Below, piece after piece: positions 23,567-36,723 of a stretch of DNA of 64,000 nt. Numbering within the stretch: position 1 is the first letter of the stretch; each line of letters opens with the position of its first letter. This DNA comes from Panagrolaimus kolymaensis (lineage: Eukaryota; Nematoda; Chromadorea; Rhabditida; Panagrolaimidae): the NCBI GenBank assembly GCA_028622995.1, contig JAJQJQ010000031.1:2294001-2358000 (forward strand). The letters are read 5' to 3'. A program made the translations under genes and the position numbers. The notes under the pieces are model-generated. The model worked only from the letters and a program-made list of their open reading frames with translations. It searched no databases and was not told the DNA's origin.

Positions 23567-26500
23567 ATGATTTTGCTGCATTATTTATTTTTGGTGCTAT
23601 TTTTTATTACAGGTTTGCATCATTGTAAACAAGGAATTTTATAAAATCAAAAATAGCTTTAGATCCAATAAATGCTCGACGAGATAAAAGGCAAAGTGGA
23701 AGTGGAAGGGTTGGAGATGCGTGTGCTTTTAATACCGATTGTTTGGCTGGAATGTTTTGCAATGGCGGATTATGTTCTTGTTTAACAACTTATATCGCAG
23801 CTGAAAGTTATTGTTATCAAAGTTAGTAAAACTGCTTTTATTTTGCATAAAAATAATTATTTTTTGCAGAGATTGAGCCTGGTCAACCTGGTTGTGTTTA
23901 CAATGAACAATGCAGCAGTGTTTGGCCTGAAGCTTTCTGTGACACCAGCGCTGGCGTTGGAACTTGCAGATGTGGAGATAAAAAAGTTGAACGTGCAACT
24001 CGTGATGGACATGTTTGCTTGGATGTTCATGATGCTAATGAAAATACTCTTGCTATTACTTGTCCATTACCAGAAGGAGCAGGGTAAAAGATAAAAATAT
24101 TTAATATTTCATTTTTTAAAACTAAAAATTTTAGTTACACTTCGGCTTTATCTGATCCCATTCATCCTCGACAAAATGATGGACCTGGCCCAGTTTTATG
24201 CAACACTGAAAGTACAGTAACTTCTCAAAGTGTGGGAGCTGAAGAAATGGGAAATGGAAATTCTGCTTGCCTCTTTCCATCCGATAATAGTTACTTGGCT
24301 GATTTATATGATTGTGTTGAATTTGTTTCTGTAATGGATTTAACTTCAGCTGGTTATAGCGAAAAAGCCAATGGCATTTGTTGCCCAAATCGCGCGTTTA
24401 CTTGCGTTCAACCAACTGCAACGGGTCCAAATCCTTCTGAACCGCGGTGGTGGTACAACGCTGTCACGGGAGTGTGTCAACAATTTCTATGGGATCCATT
24501 TGCCAGTGGAGCAGGAGAACATAGTCCTAATAATTTTAGAACTGTTGAACATTGTGAATCATTTTGTAGAGATGGTAAAAAAAATTAGTTTAAAGATGGA
24601 AAAAAATTGACATAAAACAACAAAATTTAAGCTTGTACTCGAGGCAGTCCAGAATACGATGTTCGAGGAACCTTTATCGAGGAAACCCCTGTCACTGGAT
24701 GTTCCCAAACTACAACATGTGGTGCCAATTATGAATGTAAAACTATTGGATCAATTCAATGGTGTTGCCCAAGCGTTGGTAAGTAGCCATCTTTTTTGTT
24801 ATTAAAATAATTTAAATAAAATTATTGCAGTTAGTGTTTGTGGGATTGTTGGAGGTCGTCCTCTTGACCCATCAATTCATAATCGTGGCAGCATTTTCCA
24901 TGGTGGAGTTCATAAACAAGGAACAGCTCCATCCACTCGATTTTATTACGATACTAATACTGGAAAATGCTCAGCTTTTACTTACAATGGAGCTGGTGGA
25001 AATTATAATAACTTTTTATCCCGAATTGATTGCGAACTTTATTGCTCTAGATGTAAGTTAAATTAATTTTTAGGGCTTTAAAATGAATTTTTTTTAGTGC
25101 AATGCGATCGAGGAAATCCACTTAGAATTGGAGAAACAACCCAAAATTGTCAAGGAAATGCTGATTGCCCAAGTTCACATGAATGCAAAATTGATCAAGG
25201 TGTATGCTGCCCTAGAATGCGTAAGAAATAAATAAAATTAAAAAAATTGAGTAATTTCAAAAAAAAATTATAGAAACAATTTGCACTCAACCTTTGAGAA
25301 TAGGAAATTGTGATCGTAGTGTTCGAAGATATTGGTACAGTGCCACAACTCGAGAATGTCAATCTTTCGAATATACGGGTTGCCAAGGAAATGATAATAA
25401 TTTTGAAACACTAATTGATTGTCAAACATTTTGTCGAAATGCTTCACGTAAGAAAAATTTTATTTTCTCAAGATTAAAAAAATTTGCATAAATAATTTTT
25501 ATTATTTTTAGCTGAACCTCGATGTGCTCAAGGCCAAGCATACAAGGATCATGCTGGAGTGTTTGTTGCATGTTCAACAAATCGAGCTAAATCCACGTGT
25601 CCTGCAAATTATGATTGTTATTTTGATGGAAATATGTTTGGTTGTTGCCCAACTAAAGCTTTTACATGTTCACTACCCTCAAGTCCTGGAATAACATGTG
25701 GCCCAGGAATTTCATATAAATATTATTATAATGCTCAATCATTGGAATGTGAAACATTTGAATTTTTGGGATGTGATGGAAATTCAAATAATTTTGCTTC
25801 TCGAACTGAATGTGAAGGTTATTGCGGGGTTGGTGGATGCGCAAATGGAGGTTCTCCACTTCGAGATAATAATGGAGGGTTAATAAGTTGCTCGGATAAA
25901 AGTGATAGCAGCTGTCCTCCATCTCATGAATGCCAGGGTGTCAGCATTGGCAATGCCAGATCAAATCGTTGCTGCCCTTCAAGAGCCTATATTTGTGGTT
26001 TACCTCCTCAACAAGGTTCATCACTTTGCTCCGGTGGACTTACAGTAGTAACTCGATATTATTTTAATATTGTAACTAAAAAATGTTCATCTTTTGTATA
26101 TAATGGCTGTGACGGAAATCCAAATAATTTTGCTTCCTTGAATCAATGCAATAATTTCTGCCATGCTGCGGCTTGCAATGCTGGAGATATAGTTTATTTA
26201 AACCCAAATTCACATGAACCTATTACATGCAATGATGAAATGCAACATAATTGTCCAAGAAATTTTGCTTGTCAATATGATAAACTTACCGATCAAGTAA
26301 GTAATCAAAAACATAAAAATAATTTTAAATAAAAAATGCATTTTTAGAATGTTTGTTGCGGAGCCACGGATATGAGTGTATGTCCTGAAGGTGAAAAAGC
26401 TTATATCAATGCTATGGATATGACAGTTCGAGAATGTTTAATTAATGAACAGCATTCATGTCCCAATGATTATCTTTGTCGATTTAATCCCCAAAAAAAT

Positions 26501-28797
26501 AGATATTTCTGTTGTAGTTCATTTTCAAAAAGCAAAAGTTATTGCCCCGTTGGTCGAACACCATATCGTGAACCTTTGATTCGTCAACCAACTCGATGTA
26601 CCATGAATTCAGCTAATAGTGGATGCCCTGACGGATATGCTTGTCAATCTGAGCTTAATGGAGCTCTTCAAGGGTATTGTTGCTCAGTTGGAGGTATTTC
26701 AATTATTTTTTGGCTATAGTTTTTTAAAGTTTTATTTAATTTTTAGATATTTGCCCCAATCGGGAAGAATATTACATTGATGAATCCACTTTAATGCCTC
26801 GGGCTTGCACCATCGGTCAATTTGTTACTTGTCCTAATGGTTATACTTGTCAAACATCAAATGATGGCGTATTAGGTTATTGTTGCAAAGGTGTCGCAGC
26901 ATTCATGAGTTCCAGTGATGGTTGTCCACCAAATGAAATTGTTTATATGGAACGAAATGAAGTCGTTGCATGTGATCCTTTCAATCCTCAAAATCAAGGA
27001 TGCCCCTCAAGTTTTACTTGTCAATGGTCAGTTCGAAGTCAGAGATATCAATGTTGTGGATCAGAAATTTTACCACCCGCCACTGAAGGTGATGGATGTC
27101 CATCAAAACAAGTGGCATTCGTGGATAGTTCAACTAAAAAACCCAAAATTTGTACATCCGCTTCATTTTCCTGCCCTACAGGATATTTCTGCCAATTTTC
27201 AACTATCAACAAACAATTCCAATGTTGTGGAATTATTTCTGATTGTCCTGCTGGCCAAGTTGCATTTATTAGCATTTCGGGTGAACCTCAAATGTGCAAT
27301 ATGAATGGTGGAGCTCCATGCCCTGAAGGATATTCATGCGTTCGTGGTCGAAATGGAAAAGAATTATGCTGCACAGGAAAAAATCGTAAGCTTTAAAAAA
27401 AATTTGTTGGTTATAATTGGAATTTTAGCATGTACAATTTTGCAAATTTTTGTAAATGGAGAATGTCTCGATAAAGTTAGCATAGGCCAAAGATGCTTTG
27501 ATCAAGAACAATGTACGGGAGGTTCCAAATGTAACGATGATGGTAAATGCCAATGTCCCGGAGGTTGGATTCAAGAAGGCAAAGAATGTGTTAGAAAACG
27601 AGTCATCACAAGTTTGTAACTTATTTTAATTTTATTTCTAAGAATAAATTTATAGAATGTCCTGATGACCATATAAACGTGGATAACATTTGTTTGCCTT
27701 TGGTGGACCTAACTGGCACTTGCACTTCTTCCCTTCAATGTCGAGGTGGTGGAATTTGTCAAGGACATATTTGTCGATGCCCTAAAAATATGGTTGAAAA
27801 ATATCATAAATGTGTAGCAAAAGAAGATAAACGTGGAAGGCCTTCATCATCCGGAGGCGGCGGTAAAGGTTCTTCAAATGAGCATTATAAAGGACATTCA
27901 TCTTCACCAAGCCCATTTACGAGTGGTAAAATTGCAACCAATGATGTTTGCCCACATCCTTTGAGACAATATTTATCTAATGGAGTTCCAAAAAGTTGTC
28001 TTCATGGCAAACCTTGTCCCATTGGATATCGATGCACTTTTAGTAAAAAAGCTAAAAGTTATTATTGCTGTAGTAATGCTCCAACATTTGGTCATTTTAA
28101 AACTACAAGTAAAATTTAGCATATTTTGAGTCTATCAACGAAAAGATTATAATTTTCAGGTGCAATTCAAGGCTGCCCAAGTGGCTCACCTCTTCTTTTC
28201 CCTCGAACTAGTCACCCTGTAGTTTGCTCACCACAAAATAAATGCCCCCTTGGTTATCAATGCCTTCGAAGTAGCATTGGAAAACATTATCAATGTTGCT
28301 CATTAACTCAAGCACCATCAAGTACTTTGACCCCAACAGCAGCAAAATCTCAAAATAGCAACAGTAATAACAAACCATCGATGAGTATGAGCACGTTTCG
28401 AATGTTGCAAAAATGGAATCAATTTAGTCGTCGTCGGGAACATCATTCATCACCAATGACACAAGAAACCATGAATTCCGCTATGGCACATGCTTCTCCA
28501 ACAATGGAAAGTAATTATCCAAAAATGAAAAAAACAAAAACGCAAAAATTTATTGATGATGAAAATGAAGGAGAAGAGGAATTTGAAATTATTCCCAAAC
28601 ATGCTGTAGCTAAAACTTTGCCATGCCCATCTTATATGGTTCTTGTGGAAACTAAAATTAATAATAAAGCTGTAAGGCGATGTCGTAAGTTTTCGTCATA
28701 TAACAATTTTAGGAATCTGTAAGAATAATTTTCAGAAACTTCATGTCCATCATCCATGACTCCAATCGGTGGAATTTGTAGGGCTGTTAGAAAATAA
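23567..28797 (+). CDS. Paralogue B: secreted multi-Kunitz / lustrin-repeat protein (1,507 aa), N-terminal domain lost
   Basis: Exons: 23567-23612, 23657-23821, 23870-24083, 24135-24574, 24632-24778, 24831-25052, 25098-25220, 25274-25447, 25512-26296, 26348-26693, 26747-27385, 27429-27611, 27656-28108, 28160-28684, 28736-28797. The first exon is a bare signal peptide ([15 protein letters not shown]). It runs directly into [12 protein letters not shown] and the EB module, so the chitin-binding-like region of A, C and D is absent. RRDKR has the R-x-K-R form of proprotein-convertase sites. Five Kunitz domains follow; 1 and 2 lack the 14-38 pair. P1 is Asp in K3, Gly in K4 and Ser in K5, and K5 has two extra residues between its first two cysteines. 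An intron in phase 0 after KLTDQ is unique to B. It ends [23 protein letters not shown] motifs start at the stop codon. Confidence 0.9.
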
Positions 28798-29770
28798 ATA
28801 AAATAAAAAATCCTTGGTTTTTTCAAAGACAAAATTTGTTTATTAATTTTTTGTTTGTTATTGTTGGAACTTTTTTTTTCTTCGACGGTTATGGTTTTTA
28901 TTTTTACTTTTGTTAATCTCTTTTTGCTCGTAATTAAATAAATCAAAATAAAATTTTACTGAATCATTTTTTATTCAAAAACACAAAAAAACTAAATAAA
29001 ATAAAACAAAAAAACGACGTAACAAAAGAGTAATAAACCAACCAAATAGTTACGTTTGCCACATAAGTGCCGCAACACACGATCACTCATTCATCATCTC
29101 TTATCTTCGAAAAACTAAACTCAATGGAATAATATCGAACATATTTCAAAAAAGGTGATGCATTTTTTTTCTTGTCTAAGTGCTTTTAGGGAAGAAGAAG
29201 CGTGCTGCGGCTGCGCAACAATAAAAAAAATAATAGTTTTATACAAAAAAGTCCACTCTTTTTTTTTGAAAGTGTTTCTTGCTTGTTTAGCTTTGCCTCT
29301 TTAGTAGCTTCGTTAAGCATTGTTTTGTCAATGACCACCGATGACCGCTGCTTAAACTTACTTTTTTTATTATCGACAAACGCCATTCCTTAAAAGTTTA
29401 GTTAGTTGTATTGTTGATTTTGTTGCTCAATAACCAAAAAAAGAAGAGTTAAATCGAGACGTCTAAAATAAAGAAATAAAACGAACGTAAAATAAAAAAA
29501 GAAAATAATCGCATAACTGACCCTGAGTGTTGCTGCTAATAGCCTCTCTTTCTCTCTATCTTCTAAGTTCCGCGCGGACACTAACTTTTTTTTATTTTGA
29601 TTTTTGGTTTGGTTACATTTTTAATGAAAATTAAGCTATTTTTTTTTCTTCATCTTTTTCGCGCATTTTCATCTTTCATTTCATTTATTGAGCTGATTAA
29701 AAAATTTTTTTAGTTAGAGAAAGTTATGGTTAAGAAAAAGTTAAACTAATTTTTTAAATCTTTTTTTGCA
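28798..29770. other. Intergenic B-C
   Basis: No coding frame survives inspection. The region ends with tttttttgcag (AG 29770), a good acceptor 16 nt before the ATG of paralogue C and a candidate spliced-leader site. Confidence 0.5.
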
Positions 29771-29786
29771 GGTAAAAAACGTGGAA

Positions 29787-32700
29787 ATGGAGAGAAGATG
29801 GTTTACAACCTCCAGTATTATTAGAAAAATATATTTTATTTTAATTTTTTTTATTACTAGTAAGCTTCTTTGTTTTTTATTTTAAATTTTTTATGGAGTT
29901 ATATCTTTTTTTGTGTATTTTTCTTTCATTATTCTTTCTATCATTCGTGTTATTTTCTGATCTTATTTTTAACTCTTCTAATCACACTAAACGCTATCAT
30001 AGCAAATTTATTAACTACCATATTTTTCTAAATTTGCGCTTCTTACAAACCCATTTTGCTTTATCTTTTTATTTTTTAAGGAGCTATATGCTTTTTGATA
30101 AAATTTTTATTTCAAGAAAACTATTTTTTGAATATCATATTTATACAAATAATGAGTGCCACATTTTTTTGTACATAAAAGTGTTTTTCTTTTATTTTAA
30201 ACTTATTTTACTAATCCAAGTTTGGTAGCTATTTTTAGTTTTTTTTACTTTCAACTAATTATAATTTTGACACGATAAGTGGTGCTTAAATCACTTTTTT
30301 ACATACCCACTTTACACAAAGATTAACACTTATTTTTTCGCTAATTAACTTTTTTAAAGACATTTTACTTTAAACAATTACGTACAAGAATTTACGGATT
30401 TTATTATTAATTTAAAAAAATTTAATTTACAGTAGTTGCTTTTGCTTTAATTTATTTTAACTTCCTTATTTTTAACTATTTTTTTTGTTAACTGTAAACG
30501 ATCCAATCCATAAAAGTATCCGTTAAAAAATCTTTAAATTTTTTTCCTTATTTTTTGATATTGCTCGCTAACTTTATTTGTTTTGATCTCACTTTTCCTT
30601 TCATTAACGTGGACAAACACTTCACTACCAATGATACTTGAAAAAAAGAGAGAGAAAGAAAAAAAGAATAATGATCGCTTAAAACGAACTAACTAAATTT
30701 CTTTATTAATTTTGCAACCAAAAAGAAAAAAACCCATAAAAAATTCAAAAATACTAAAAATTAATATGTAATTTTTTTTAGCACAAATACAATCAATACA
30801 AAGTTATTGCGAGGAAGGAGTTTCCTGCAATGAATGCCATTTAATGAATAGTGGAGATGATTGCAGAATTGGAATTGCAAAACAATTATTCTTTTTCTGT
30901 GACATACAAGAAAAGTAATAAACAATAAAATTTAATTATAAAAACAAATATTGTAATGCATAATTTTTTAGTAAAACTCGATTGGATCCAACAGCATTTT
31001 TTGAATGCATTGAAGGCAAATACCAAATTATTCGATGTGCAGATAATTTAGCATTTAGTCCGAATACTCAAGAATGTGAATCAGTTAATAGTCATAAAAC
31101 TAAAAAACGCTCCAGTGGAAGTCGAACGGGAGATGTTTGTAATTTCAACACCGATTGTCAAAGTGGAATGTTTTGTGGCACTGGAGTTTGCACATGTCTT
31201 TCAGATTATGTCGCAATAGCTGGATATTGTTGGCCGAAAGTAAATCCAGGTGAAAGTGGTTGCATAGAAGATCAACAATGTGAAGCGGTTTGGCCTGCAG
31301 CTAAATGTTCAAGTTCGGGATTATGTGAATGCCCATATAAAACTGTGCCATCACGAACTCGAGATGGAACGGTTTGTGTTCCATCTGGAGTACCTCCATC
31401 TTGTCCATTGCCAGAACCTAATAATCCTGGTATAAAGTTTGCATATTTACAACGTATTTTTATTTGTTACTTTACAGATTTACCTAATCCATCAACAATT
31501 CTCGCCAATGCTCTGACTCATCCACTTGGCACAGGAACATACATGCCTGTTCTTTGTACAACTATGAGTAATGAAGTTCGAATTTCCAATGGTGGCGATG
31601 GATCTACTTGGTGTATCTACCCTGATGGCGAGAATGATATTTACATTGCTGATATTTTTAATTGCATTCCCCATCCTCAAGTTAATCCAGATTTCTTCCC
31701 AGAATATGCAGATACCATTGATGGAATTTGTTGCCATAGTCGAGCATATGTTTGTATTCAACCTCTTGAACAAGGAGAAGAACCATCCATTCCAAGATGG
31801 TGGTATAATTCCATTACTGGTACTTGTAGTCAATTTTTATGGGATCCCAATCAAGCTGAAGGTGTATCACCTAATAATTTTAGAACTATTGAACATTGTG
31901 AAAGTTACTGTAGAGATAGTAAGTTTCTAACCATAGCTTTAAAAGTAAATAATTAAAAGTGACTTTTAGCTTGTCGACGAGGCTCTAATCAATTTACGGA
32001 ATCTAAATGGAGTATCTTGGATGATACCCCTGTGGTTAATTGCATTCACACAACAGGAAGTTGTTCGAATGAACATACATGCACTTTAATTGGCTCTCTA
32101 CAAACTTGCTGCCCCACTGTGGCTCATGTTTGTAGTTCAAATGGTGGACGTCCACTCATTTATAATCCACCAGATAATTATGATCGAGGTCTTTTAACTG
32201 CTGGAGGCAAAACAGCAAGTAGATATTATTATGATTCTGAGCAAGGTCGCTGCATGAATTTCTTATATGATGGTCTTGGAAATTATAATAATTTCTTAAC
32301 TAAACAAGATTGCGAAAACTTTTGCTCTAAATGTAAGCAAATAAAGAGAGAGAAAAAAATTGGATAATTAAAACCTTTTTTAGTGGTTTGTGAAAATGGC
32401 AACCCTCTTAGAATTGGTGAAGATTGGCAACGATGTGAAACGAACACTGATTGCCCCTCATCGCATTTATGTGAACCCATTCATAAAGTTTGTTGTCCAA
32501 CAGCTCGTAAGATTTTAAACTAAAAAAATAAACTTTGTGATTTTATAATATTTTTGATCAACTTTTAGAATCAATTTGCACCCAACCTAAGCGACTTGGA
32601 GATTGCACGAATAGCGTTCGTCGATATTGGTATAATTCTGGTACACGCCAATGTGAATTGTTCCAATACACTGGATGTCAAGGAAATGACAATAATTTCG

Positions 32701-35700
32701 ATAACCTTCTAACTTGTCAACAACGTTGTCGAAATGTTGTTCTTGAACCTAAATGTCCTCAAGGCAGAGCTCATCGAGATGCAAATGGCAATTTTTATAC
32801 ATGCAGTACAAAAACTGGAGGAAAAACTTGTCCACCCAATTTTCAATGCATGTTTGATGGAACTTCACATGGCTGCTGTCCAACCAAAGCTTACACATGC
32901 TCATTGAGTACAGATAAGGGTGTTCAATGTGGATCAGGCCGATCATTTAGATATTATTTTAATGCCAATAAACAATCATGCGAATCATTCCAATATGATG
33001 GATGTGATGGAAATGGAAATAATTTCCAATCTGCTGAAGATTGTCAAGATTATTGCGGAGTTGGAGGTTGTCCAAATGGCGGCCAACCTATTCGAGATGT
33101 CGCAACAAATCAATTAACTATGTGCAGTGAAACTTCAAAATGCCCTGGAACTCATGAATGTGTTGGAATTAATCTTAATGGAAATGTTGCACATCGATGT
33201 TGTCCAACAAAAGCTTATATTTGTTCATTACCACCCCAACAAGGAAATCAATGTTCTAAAATGTCTGTAACTCGATTCTATTTTAATATTGTCACAAAAG
33301 AATGTGCTTCATTTGCTTTTAATGGTTGCAATGGAAATTTAAATAATTTTGGTTCGAACGAACAATGCAAAAATTTCTGCTCCTCTGCAGGTATTCAAAT
33401 TTTTTAGAAGTCCAAAACATAACTATGAAAACCTTTTTAGCTTGCTACCCCGGCGAAGTAACTTACAAAGATGTCAACACTAAAAAAGTGATTGAATGCA
33501 GCCCAACTTTGGTCAACACATGTCCCACAGATTACACATGTCGTCACGATGCACTTGCTGCCTCACATGTCTGTTGTGGAACTCCACCATCAGATGTTTG
33601 CCCCGAAGGTGAAAGAGCATTTATAAATGCCATCGATGAATCGGTTAAAGAATGCGCCATCAATGTTGCTGGCTCATGTCCATCAAACTTTTTATGTCGA
33701 TTCAGTGCTCCTCATAATCGATATTATTGTTGCTCTTCGAAAACTGGAAGTAAGCATCATAAAAAATTAAAAAATATAATATAGTAATTATTAAACAAAT
33801 TAAAAAACTTATAGATGTTTGTCCTGATGGTCGAGCATTATATCGAGAACCAAAAACAATGCACCCAAGGCGCTGTACTTTAAATAGTATGCATCATGGC
33901 TGTCCTGATAGTTTTTCATGCCAAAGTCGAGCTCAAGGTGTTCTTCAAGGTTATTGTTGCTCAGCTTCGAGTAAGCAAAAACTTATATTCTAACCCTTTT
34001 TAAAATGGATTTTTTTTAGATGTTTGCAAAAGTGGTGGCGATTTTTTCATTGATGATAAATCAAATATGCCAAAAATTTGTACTCCAGGAGCATTTATTT
34101 CTTGCCCGAATGGATATCGATGTCAACGATCTCCAGGAAGTGCAAATGGGTATTGTTGCAAAGGTGAAATCAACGCAGTCACTGAAGGATGTCCACCAGG
34201 CGAATATGCTTATACACAGAAACATGAAATAGTTTCATGCGATCCTTTCAATCCTCAAAATAAACCTTGCCCTGATACATATTCTTGTCAATATGCCATA
34301 GCTTTTCAAAGGTATCAATGTTGTGGAAAAGAGCCAATTGAAGAGGATGAAATAATTGCGATTGAACAAGGATGTCCAGCTAATCAAGTGGCATATGTTC
34401 CATCGGGAGTTGGATCACCGCAAGTTTGTACTTCATCCGCACCTGATGCATGTCCAACAGGATATTTCTGCCAATTTTCTGAAAAAAATAAACAATTTCA
34501 ATGTTGCGCTCATAAATCAGGTTGTCCAAGTGAAAGTGTGGCATACGTGGATATTAGTGGATCTCCAAAAGAATGTAAATCCAATTTACTAAATCAATGT
34601 CCTCGAGGATATTCGTGTCAGCGAACAACTAAAGATAAATATGTTTGTTGCACTTCTGAAGATTTTGATAAAACTACTACCGCAAATTTTGTTACTGAAC
34701 CTCCACAATTAATATCAACTTTAGCTACATTAACTCCAGAACTTCGAGGTCGATCCAATAATGCTCATAATTGCGCTGTTAACGAATTATATATAAATGG
34801 AGCATGTAAACCTAGAGGCATTGGAGATACATGTTTATCCACGGAGCAATGCCCGGATGAAACTTTTTGTATTTCTCTACTTTGTGGGTGTCCTAGAGGA
34901 ATGCAAGCTGTGGATAATCGATGTGTAAAAGCAACCCTTCAAACTTATTCAAATTCAACCATTGGAGGCAAAATTGCATGTAGGGCAGATGAAATTGAAT
35001 ATGATGGTCGTTGTCTCCGTCAAATTCTAGTTGGAGGCACGTGTGAAATTAGCAAACAATGCCTTAATGGAGCTGAATGCAAAGATTCACTTTGTGTTTG
35101 CCAAGCCAATACTGTAGGATACAAAGGTCGATGTGTAGCAAGCATTTGTGGAATCAAAGGCGATAAAGAAGCTCTTGTAAACAATGAAAATCATGCAGTT
35201 ATCTGTACTAAATCTCCTTGCAAAGCTCCATATAAATGCACTTATTCGCCAGTGGTAACTGATTATCTTTGTTGCAAATCTTCCGCATCCGCTCCAAAAG
35301 CAACCATGGGTGCTGCAACTCGACCTATTTGGCCACCTAAACCTACAATGTCCCCTTCAAAACGAACAAATTATTCAGCATGGAAAAACCAAAGTAAAAA
35401 ACCAATAAAAAAATTCTCTCAATGTCCTGATGGTTCCACACCTTTACTTTTCCCACGACTTAATGTACCCGTTAGTTGCGGAGTAAATGGTAAATGTCCC
35501 AAAGGATTTTATTGTACTCAAACCATGTGTTGCCGAAAAGCCACAGCTAGAATGTATGATGATGTTGGAAATAAATGCGGTTCTGGCACAAATGAAGTAA
35601 CTTATTACAATGAAAAAGATGGATCATTAACTAAAAAATGTGGTATGTTTCAGAAATAAAAAATTTACATAAACCAAAAAACAAAATTAAATTTTCAGAG

Positions 35701-35709
35701 CCAATATAA
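29787..35709 (+). CDS. Paralogue C: secreted multi-Kunitz / lustrin-repeat protein (1,503 aa), intron-poor, C-terminally truncated
   Basis: Exons: 29787-29859, 30782-30914, 30972-31429, 31478-31918, 31970-32332, 32384-32506, 32569-33390, 33441-33749, 33815-33970, 34020-35642, 35699-35709. A 922-nt first intron follows the signal-peptide exon (IRKIYFILIFFIT). A chitin-binding-like region is clear (AFFECIEGKYQIIRC...AFSPNTQECE). Next come a basic TKKR and the EB module (GDVCNFNTDC), five Kunitz domains with the same 4-Cys/6-Cys pattern (K3 P1 Thr), lustrin modules and EB-like knots. The 34020-35642 exon fuses what are several exons in A, B and D. Intron 31430-31477 is 48 nt, in frame and stop-free, so it may be retained. 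The last exon adds only EPI before a stop; the conserved terminal CPP motif lies beyond it. Confidence 0.88.
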
Positions 35710-36261
35710 ATTTAATATCGAAAATGTCGTTGTCCACCTTCTAGTCAGATACTCTTATCTCAAGTTCACAATAATTTATTTTGAACTCAATAAAAATTCA
35801 GTAATTATATTTTAAATATTTGTTGTTGTTCGAGCAAATATTTTGAAAGCACACAAAATTTTTCATTTTTTTTTATTGTTACGTTTTTTTGTTTCTTCTT
35901 CTTTGCCGGTGCCATACCAGTAATTATTTTTCGTTCATTTTTTTTATCTTTCATTAATGAGCTTTCATTTATTAAACCTCTGCCTTTTTTATTTCTTTCA
36001 TTTTTTTATGTTGCAAAATTTTCTTTACATTTTTTAAATATTTTTTTACTATTTTTTTGATTAATAAAAAAGTTTGAACTTAAAAATCCATTAAATTTCA
36101 AGCATTTTAGATTTAAAACATTTGATTTTGTAATTTTTTATTACATTTTTTGTAACTCTTAAAACTTTCCCTTTAAAATAGGTTTAGTTATGTACTTTTT
36201 TTTTAAAAATAAAAGTGTAAACTTTTTCTCTTCCTTTGTAGGGTTTGCTACGTTTGCAGTA
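35710..36261. other. Intergenic downstream of paralogue C
   Basis: Contains the untranslated relic of the terminal module (codons for KCRCPPSS near 35720-35745) and AATAAA near 35789. The rest is AT-rich with no gene seen. Confidence 0.5.
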
Positions 36262-36640
36262 TGAAAAGAAGAGGAGTTACGCAAAAAGTATTTTAACTTA
36301 TCAGACAAATTCAAAAACCCATTTAATAAAATTTATCGATTTAAGTTGTTAGAGCAAGAGAAAGTGAATGAAAGATAGAGAAAGAATCGGATGTAAACAT
36401 TGAAAATGTCGCACCTTTTGAGAAACTGCGGCTGCAAGCTTTAAAAAAATAACCAAACAAAGCAGTGTCGGGCGAGGGACGTAAAAAATATTGTATTCGC
36501 AACGGATTTTAAAAGAAAGAAATGAAAAGAGAAAGTAAAACAAAAAAAGTAAAAATTTTAATGACGGAAAAAAATGAGTCAACAAAACACAAAAAAAAAT
36601 TGGTATGAAGAAAAAGTTTCATGAATCAAGAGTTAATGCT
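36262..36640 (+). repeat. Direct repeat, left copy, flanking the receptor pair
   Basis: Matches 40189-40530 in the same orientation with scattered substitutions and small indels. Shared blocks include agaggagttac, agtattttaact, aaatttatcgattta, gtgaatga, gagaaactgcg/aagaaactgcg and gagtcaacaaaacacaaaaa. It is not coding in either copy. Confidence 0.8.
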
Positions 36641-36723
36641 TATAAAGCCAGATTTGCTTCAAAAAAAAAACAAATCAAGAATTTTTAGTTTAGAAAAATT
36701 AATAAGTTTCAGTAAATTTATAT

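Noticed and set aside
31492..31833. Long antisense ORFs inside paralogues A-D (for example here, 21432-21773 and 27048-27275)
   Set aside because: They mirror Cys/Pro/Gly-rich coding exons and have no independent splice or start signals.
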